Below are positions 59,406 through 64,000 of a stretch of 64,000 nt of DNA, one piece after another (positions within the stretch are counted from its first letter, which is position 1; every line of letters begins with the position of its first letter). Made by a program: the position numbers and the translations under genes. The DNA is from Avena insularis (lineage: Eukaryota > Streptophyta > Magnoliopsida > Poales > Poaceae). The stretch is from the NCBI GenBank assembly GCA_023614405.1, contig JAJUPC010000041.1, positions 496,001-560,000 of the forward strand, given 5' to 3'. The notes below the pieces were generated by a model, which did no database searches, was not told where the DNA came from, and was given only the letters and a program-made list of their open reading frames with translations.

Positions 59406-60081
59406 TTTCGTTGATCACAGCGTGTTTTTGGATCATCTATAGACTATTTTTCTACAAATAGTTTATAGATCAGTTTATTTGGAGAAGAATTTGGGAGACG
59501 AGTTCTTGAGCTAGATCGGAATCGTAGATCCGCAGCGATTTGATCAGATCAAGGTAGCAATTTGTGTGTTGGTACGTGAAAGGCGAGGAATCTGCGCGTG
59601 AGATCTTTTTCTATTCAGATTCGATCGTAAAAAAAAAGTGCCAAAGCGTGCCCCGCGAGAGGCAATCCAGGAGATCGAGAATCCCGTGCCGCGTGGAGTT
59701 CGTTTGGCCACCTCACGATCGCACCGGCCATACACCTCGCGTTTCCTCGGGGCGATCGCACCAGCCTCCGACTCGTGGATCGAGGGAAGCGGCGCACGTG
59801 TCTGGCGAACAAGGTCCCCCGCGTGTGCCTTGGCAGTTGAAAAAAAAGAGAGAAGGCACACGATCGCGCCCGCGCGCCTGACGACCGAGTCACCCGCGCG
59901 TCCCTGGTGATCGAGTCCGCTGCGTTTGGGTTGGATCCCGCGCGTGACTGGCTCGCGCGCACGCATCTCGATTTGCCCGCGCGTGGCTCCCGCACGCCTA
60001 AGGAGAGACGTCCTCTGTCCTCGAGAGAGGCCGCACGCGCTTGGTAGTAGATATGATCGAGACTTCTGCTAAAGTTCATAG
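59406..60081 (+). other. Leader of the 3.35-kb element
   Basis: This 0.68 kb untranslated leader becomes strongly GC-rich and CGCG-rich from about 59640 to 60050. ORFs on both strands there are compositional. Such a leader could carry packaging or dimerisation signals; none is identified. Confidence 0.5.
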
Positions 60082-61647
60082 ATGGATCTTGTGGGTCATG
60101 TTAATGATTATTCAGCGCAAGACGTCTACAATGATTATCTAGACCTGAAAAATTGTGTGCGCTGGGATTCTAGTAAATTGAAGTGGAGGCTTCTACATAC
60201 TGCAACCTCGACAGAATACAAGATATGGGAAGAGACAATGCAAGCTGGATTTCGCTTATGTGTTGATCTTTCTCCAGATCTGCAGTTTGACGACACTATC
60301 GCTTTTCGTCTTGCAAAAAGGCGTGAGGATGCGCGAATTTTCCGGTGGTAGAATATGGACACACGTACGCGAGGTGTCTCAACAAATACTGTTTGGGAGG
60401 ACTACAAAACGTTTTTACGTGCTAAATTTTTGGCACCATCAGAGATAGAGGACAAGGTGATTGTTCCGGAGGATGTTGTACCATTGAGTGGGCTGAATTT
60501 GCAACTCAAGAAAGTACAAGACGATGCTTGCATGACAGTTGACAAGGGCCAGCGTTGGAATTTATTTCAGGCACAGTGTATGATCAAAGGCAAAGCATGC
60601 AAGTTGATTGTTGATGAAGGAAGCTGTACTAATGGCATTAGCAAGGCAATGGTGGCAACGTTGGGGTTGTCCATATGGCGTATTCCTGAACCTAAGCATC
60701 TACAGTGGTTCAATAGTTGCGGTATGGTGAAGGCAACTCATAAGGTGCGTGTGCCATTTACAGTTGGTAATTATGTTGATGAGATTGAGTGCGATGTGTT
60801 TCCATTGGAGGTATGTGGGTTGTTACTTGGTTGTCCATGGCAGTATGATCGCAACGTTACACATGCTGGAAGAGCAAATACATATTCTTTTGTGCATGGT
60901 GGCAAACAACAGACTTTGAAGCCTATGCAGGATGTTGACATAAAGTCTGATATAGAGCTGGTGGTACATAAGGAGAAGGTGCGCAAGGCTAAGCCAAAAT
61001 CTGGGCTAGCTAAGGTGCGGGATGGAGAGCATGATGCACAGTGCGACAATGTTGATATTGCTTCAGCTATGCCTGTAGATGACCAGCTAGTGGAACTTGT
61101 TAGTGTCAAGCCAGTTGAAGTGCATCCTCTTATTGCTGAGAGGAAGGATGTTGCAGCATGTGTTCAGAAGGTTGTTTGTGTTGACACAGGTGTTCAAATG
61201 GATGATAGTTGTGCTCCTGATGTTCTAATGCATGTGGTGCAGCGGGGTAACAAGAGCAGTTTTGTTAGCACACCTGTGAGGTGTTTTGTTGGGACAGTTG
61301 TGCGGATACATAGAGGCAAGGATGGACATGTTCGTCAGTTGTGTGGTTCAGGCATTACTCATCTTATGCCAGGTCGTGCAAAGAAGGTCCGTGTTCAGCA
61401 ACCACAGGTTCCAACAAGAGTTGAGAAGAAGAAGACGTTGGCGCCTAGGTCCAAGCTCGTATGGAGACGCAAGGAGGTGCAGGCGCCGAGGGCTGTCTCA
61501 AGTCGAGCAGGCCAAGAGGGAGGATGTGGTGAGGAAGGTAAGAAAGACTTGAAGATGGCGAAGACGCGTGAAGCGATTGTTCATATCACGCCACCTTTCC
61601 GACCCGACCCACAAGCGTTGGGGACAACGCTTCTTGAAGGGGGATGA
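60082..61647 (+). CDS. Protease-like ORF of the non-autonomous element, split by one TAG
   Basis: A first ORF runs from ATG 60082 for 89 codons (MDLVGHVNDYSAQDVYNDYL), stops at TAG 60349-60351, and the same frame continues from ATG 60355 for 430 codons to TGA 61645-61647, which abuts the 3' LTR. The 430-codon part has a gypsy retropepsin-like domain (about residues 65-190): RWNLFQAQCMIKGKACKLIV, then DEGSCTNG in place of D-[STG]-G, then LLLGCPWQYDRNV and YSFVHGGKQQTL. Glu after the catalytic Asp may impair activity. The C-terminal third is Lys/Arg/Val-rich without a known domain. No zinc knuckle, RT or integrase is present. The TAG may be a simple mutation or a readthrough site. Confidence 0.8.
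61635..61647 (+). promoter_or_regulatory. Polypurine tract
   Basis: TGAAGGGGGATGA is directly before the 3' LTR. It also encodes the last codons and the stop of the ORF. Confidence 0.8.
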
Positions 61648-62196
61648 TGATATGGGCATGAAGGAGGAGGTGATGCCTAATTTCAGGACTCCACCAAGCT
61701 AGGTGATGCGAGCGTATCCCACTGATGATTGGCACGCCAGGACGACCTATGATATGTAATGATAAGTCTAAGGTTGTGTCAAATATTATTGCTATGTTAT
61801 TGAGTCCGAGTCTAGGTTAGGTTTGAATCTGTTGTGTGTTCGGTTTGGGTCTATCCAACCGACTAGTTGCTGTCCTCCTATATAAAGGAGCCAGCCACCT
61901 AGGGTTTAGGGGAGTTCAGTTGTTTAGTCTAAAAACTATATTGTGCTCCACCGTGTATCATCCCTCCGGGGACGGCGATACCGTTTATCAGATTATTATT
62001 GCTGCGAAGGTTCTTGTGTGCATCAAGGATTATCGAGCTGTGGTTTGAGGCGTGGTGATCTTCATCATGTTACTTGCTGGATTGATTCCTCTTCTTCAGG
62101 TTGCGTTCATCGCGTGATTGGAAGGATTACTATCCGGGTTGACTCATTGTGAAAGATCGGGACAAAACTTAAGGATCATCGGCTTGATCCGTATCA
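61648..62196 (+). mobile_element. 3' LTR (549 bp)
   Basis: It starts TGATATGGGCATGAAGG and ends GATCCGTATCA, followed by the TTTTG duplication. It carries an extra AGTTC relative to the 5' LTR near 61915. Confidence 0.93.
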
Positions 62197-62201
62197 TTTT
62201 G
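62197..62201 (+). repeat. Target-site duplication, right copy (TTTTG)
   Basis: It is identical to 58843-58847. Confidence 0.92.
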
Positions 62202-62440
62202 GTAAGCTTAATTAAGCCTCGTACGTGTGGATACTGGGGGAGGTGTTGTACGTTCAGCACTTCGACGATCGTCGATCAGAACGGATCGTGAGGACTGTAC
62301 TGCATCAAGCGACGTGCTACATCGATTCCGCAACCGCGTGTCTAGTGGTAATTCTCGTGGCCTACTACCTCAGCTAGATCTTGGGATCACCGCGTAGGGA
62401 ATTTTTTTTGTTTATCTCTATGTGTCCCAACATCCTTTGC
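62202..62440. other. Flank continuing the AP2/CACTA-like region
   Basis: This is the DNA that joins 58842 when the 3.35-kb element is removed. The exon of AP2 domain R1 that should precede DCGKQ is not recognisable here. Confidence 0.4.
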
Positions 62441-63161
62441 ACGGTCAAGTACCAGGGATGATCTAGGATAATTCAATGTGTTGATTGCAGTCCAAAAGCT
62501 AAGAAATTGATAGGTCCAAATAGTGTATAGTTGGTGAGGTTGTACTGTGCCTGCCAGGTGTTTGATCGAATGGCCGCACGAATTTAACTTTCAAATTTTT
62601 GAATGAATTTTGCTGAGTGATATTGTTGCTTGCTAAGTAGTCTGTGGTTGCTGGGAATTGTCAAGGGGAATTGATTTCAATGGTTTTTGAAAAGTGATGA
62701 TCTAAAAATTGTTTCTTAAATAGAACTTGGTTCAATTTTGCACTGCCTCTTAAATAGATTTAAAAATTGTTTCTGCCACTTCGTAAAGTTTGCTTGTATT
62801 CACTTTTACTTTTTCTAGCAAGGGGTGAAAAAAATTGGGAAAGTTTCTGTTGGAAATCTTTTACTAGAAATGCTCAAAGTGGTCTAGTGGATAAGTTTGG
62901 CCAAAATGACTATTTGATCATATGACTTATATTTGATTTTATTTTCATTTGATTCTCTTGGAAATGATCTAGATAATTTAGTATTCATCTTTAAACCAAT
63001 CCTTATCATTAGTAACAATCAATCATGGCAACTGAAAGCATTCATACACTAATGCAAATCATACATGAACTTATATTAAGTTTAATAATAAAAGTTTTTG
63101 TTAACCCTAAACTTGGGTGATTAGACTTGATAAGCTAGATTAATGTTTTTGGGATGTTACA
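62441..63161 (-). mobile_element. 3' LTR of a minus-strand chromovirus (inner limit uncertain)
   Basis: The right edge is clear: GGGATGTTACA at 63151-63161 is the complement of TGTAACATCCC. The left limit is uncertain and was placed approximately. The sequence is AT-rich and non-coding. Confidence 0.5.
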
Positions 63162-63179
63162 AACCTTCCCTCCTTAAAC
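63162..63179 (-). promoter_or_regulatory. Polypurine tract of chromovirus
   Basis: The minus strand reads GTTTAAGGAGGGAAGGTT next to the LTR. It also encodes part of the polyprotein tail. Confidence 0.65.
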
Positions 63180-64000
63180 AGAATCGCGTCCCGAGATTCA
63201 CGAAAAAACTAGGAACTAAAGAGATTTGCAAACTCAGTCCTAATATAATCTTCTCATTCCCAGGTGGCTTGTTCTTCGATATGGTTACTCCATTGGATCA
63301 TAAGAAATTTGATACTTCTGGTTCGGGTGGTTCTGAATGCTTCTTCCAATATACAGATGGGCACTTCATGGTAAGTTAGATCCTTGTCAATATCTATGGC
63401 TCTATGATTGATGTTCTTGAAAACTTCGGTCTTCTCCGGAACTTCTAAGTATTTGCGAAGTAACGAGATATGGAACACATTATGCACGGCTGACATCTCC
63501 TTGGGCAGTTCCAGTTGATATGATACTTCTCCTCGGTGATTCAAAATCTTGAAGGGTCCAATATTTCTAGGGCTAGCTATCCTTTTAGACGAAAACGCTG
63601 CATTCACTTCAAAGGTGATACTTTGAGATACACAAAATCTCCGATATTGAAGGTCAAGTCTCGATGTCTTTTATCTGCATAACTCTTCTATCTGGATTGA
63701 ACGGTCTTGAGGTGCTCACGGACTTTGTGAACCTTCTCTTCAGATTCTCATAGAATGTCGGGTCCGAACATCTGACTCTCTCCTACTTGCGACCAATTCA
63801 ACAGGGTACGGCACTTTCTTCCATATAAGAACTCAAATGGACCATTTGCAAACTGGCTTGATAGCTATTGTTGTATGAGAATTCCACGAAAGGCAGATAA
63901 TCTTCCCACTTAGATCCATACTCTACCACACAACCTCTCAACATATCTTCTAAGATCTGGTTGACTCTTTCAGTTTGTCCGTCGGTTTGCGGGTGATAAG
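63180..64000 (-). pseudogene. Chromovirus integrase end with chromodomain
   Basis: Entering from the right edge, the minus strand reads integrase core remnants (YHPQTDGQTERVNQILEDML with the catalytic Glu), then GPFKILNHRGEVSYQLELPK and VFHISLLRKYLEV (the GPF/Y module), and a chromodomain (YHEVPICILEEAF, IKFLMIQWSNHIEEQATWE). The chromodomain targets insertion to heterochromatin in Tekay/Del-type chromoviruses. A TGA at about 63254 replaces the expected Arg codon after ATWE, another stop follows ANLFSS, and several frameshifts or stops occur at 63610-63800. The last residues (ESRDAILFKEGRFVTSQKH) run across the PPT into the LTR. RT and gag lie outside the window. Confidence 0.88.

Larger units (their letters stand above)
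58848..62196 (+). mobile_element. Complete 3.35-kb non-autonomous gypsy-type element
   Basis: Two LTRs (58848-59391 and 61648-62196) start TGATATGGGC and end TATCA, with matching TATA boxes. PBS is at 59394-59405 and PPT at 61635-61647, with TTTTG duplicated at both ends. The interior encodes a protease-like ORF and no RT or integrase, so it must rely on another element. The LTRs differ at several positions by eye, so insertion is not very recent. It lies within the AP2 fragment, just upstream of the R1 exon, which is therefore the older sequence. Confidence 0.95.

Noticed and set aside
59544..60079. Arg-rich ORFs on both strands in the leader of the 3.35-kb element
   Set aside because: They arise from CGCG-rich composition and overlap each other; no domain motif.

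Overview
The window looks like repeat-rich nuclear DNA from a large-genome grass (Poaceae; a pooid is plausible but unproven). I see no bacterial or organellar genes and no intact host gene. Nearly everything is transposable element or satellite. The grass call rests on Tat-lineage Ty3/gypsy elements carrying the extra antisense gene known from cereals, CACTA-type GCGCCACTAATG-like subterminal repeats, a plant MULE and a decayed plant AP2 transcription-factor fragment.

Layout. (1) 1-5.87 kb: 3' part of a plus-strand Tat gypsy element: integrase, an intron-containing antisense gene, polypurine tract (PPT) and the start of the 3' LTR. (2) 5.87-19.05 kb: a satellite array with a monomer of about 176 bp, organised as dimers of about 353 bp and in part as a unit of about 1.41 kb. 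It is interrupted by two related fragments of a copia element, an unidentified 0.6 kb segment and a degenerate MULE transposase gene. (3) 19.05-29.25 kb: a second, minus-strand Tat element: 1.68 kb LTR, antisense gene with six exons on the plus strand, then integrase, two RNase H domains, reverse transcriptase and protease. It is cut off before gag. (4) 29.25-40.84 kb: a non-autonomous element with LTRs of about 6.2 kb: truncated 5' LTR, tRNA-Met-type primer-binding site (PBS), 2.3 kb non-coding interior, PPT and complete 3' LTR. (5) 40.84-50.16 kb: AT-rich remains of a minus-strand LTR element (PPT, polyprotein tail, gag-like ORF). (6) 50.17-56.14 kb: a solo LTR of the family in (4), with a perfect 5-bp target duplication. 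(7) 56.1-62.4 kb: CACTA-like subterminal repeats and a small RNase H1-N/membrane-anchor ORF, followed by exons of a euAP2 gene with introns retained. The AP2 remnant is split by a complete 3.35 kb non-autonomous gypsy element with 544/549-bp LTRs and a TTTTG target duplication. (8) 62.4-64 kb: 3' end of a minus-strand chromovirus (integrase tail plus chromodomain).

How the parts relate. In the autonomous elements, protease, RT/RNase H and integrase process the polyprotein, copy the RNA and insert the cDNA. All copies here carry stops, frameshifts or truncations, so none looks competent alone. The two non-autonomous families keep only LTR, PBS and PPT signals (plus one protease-like ORF) and would depend on enzymes supplied in trans. 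Boundaries and translations were read by eye; divergence values and family names would need alignment and database searches.
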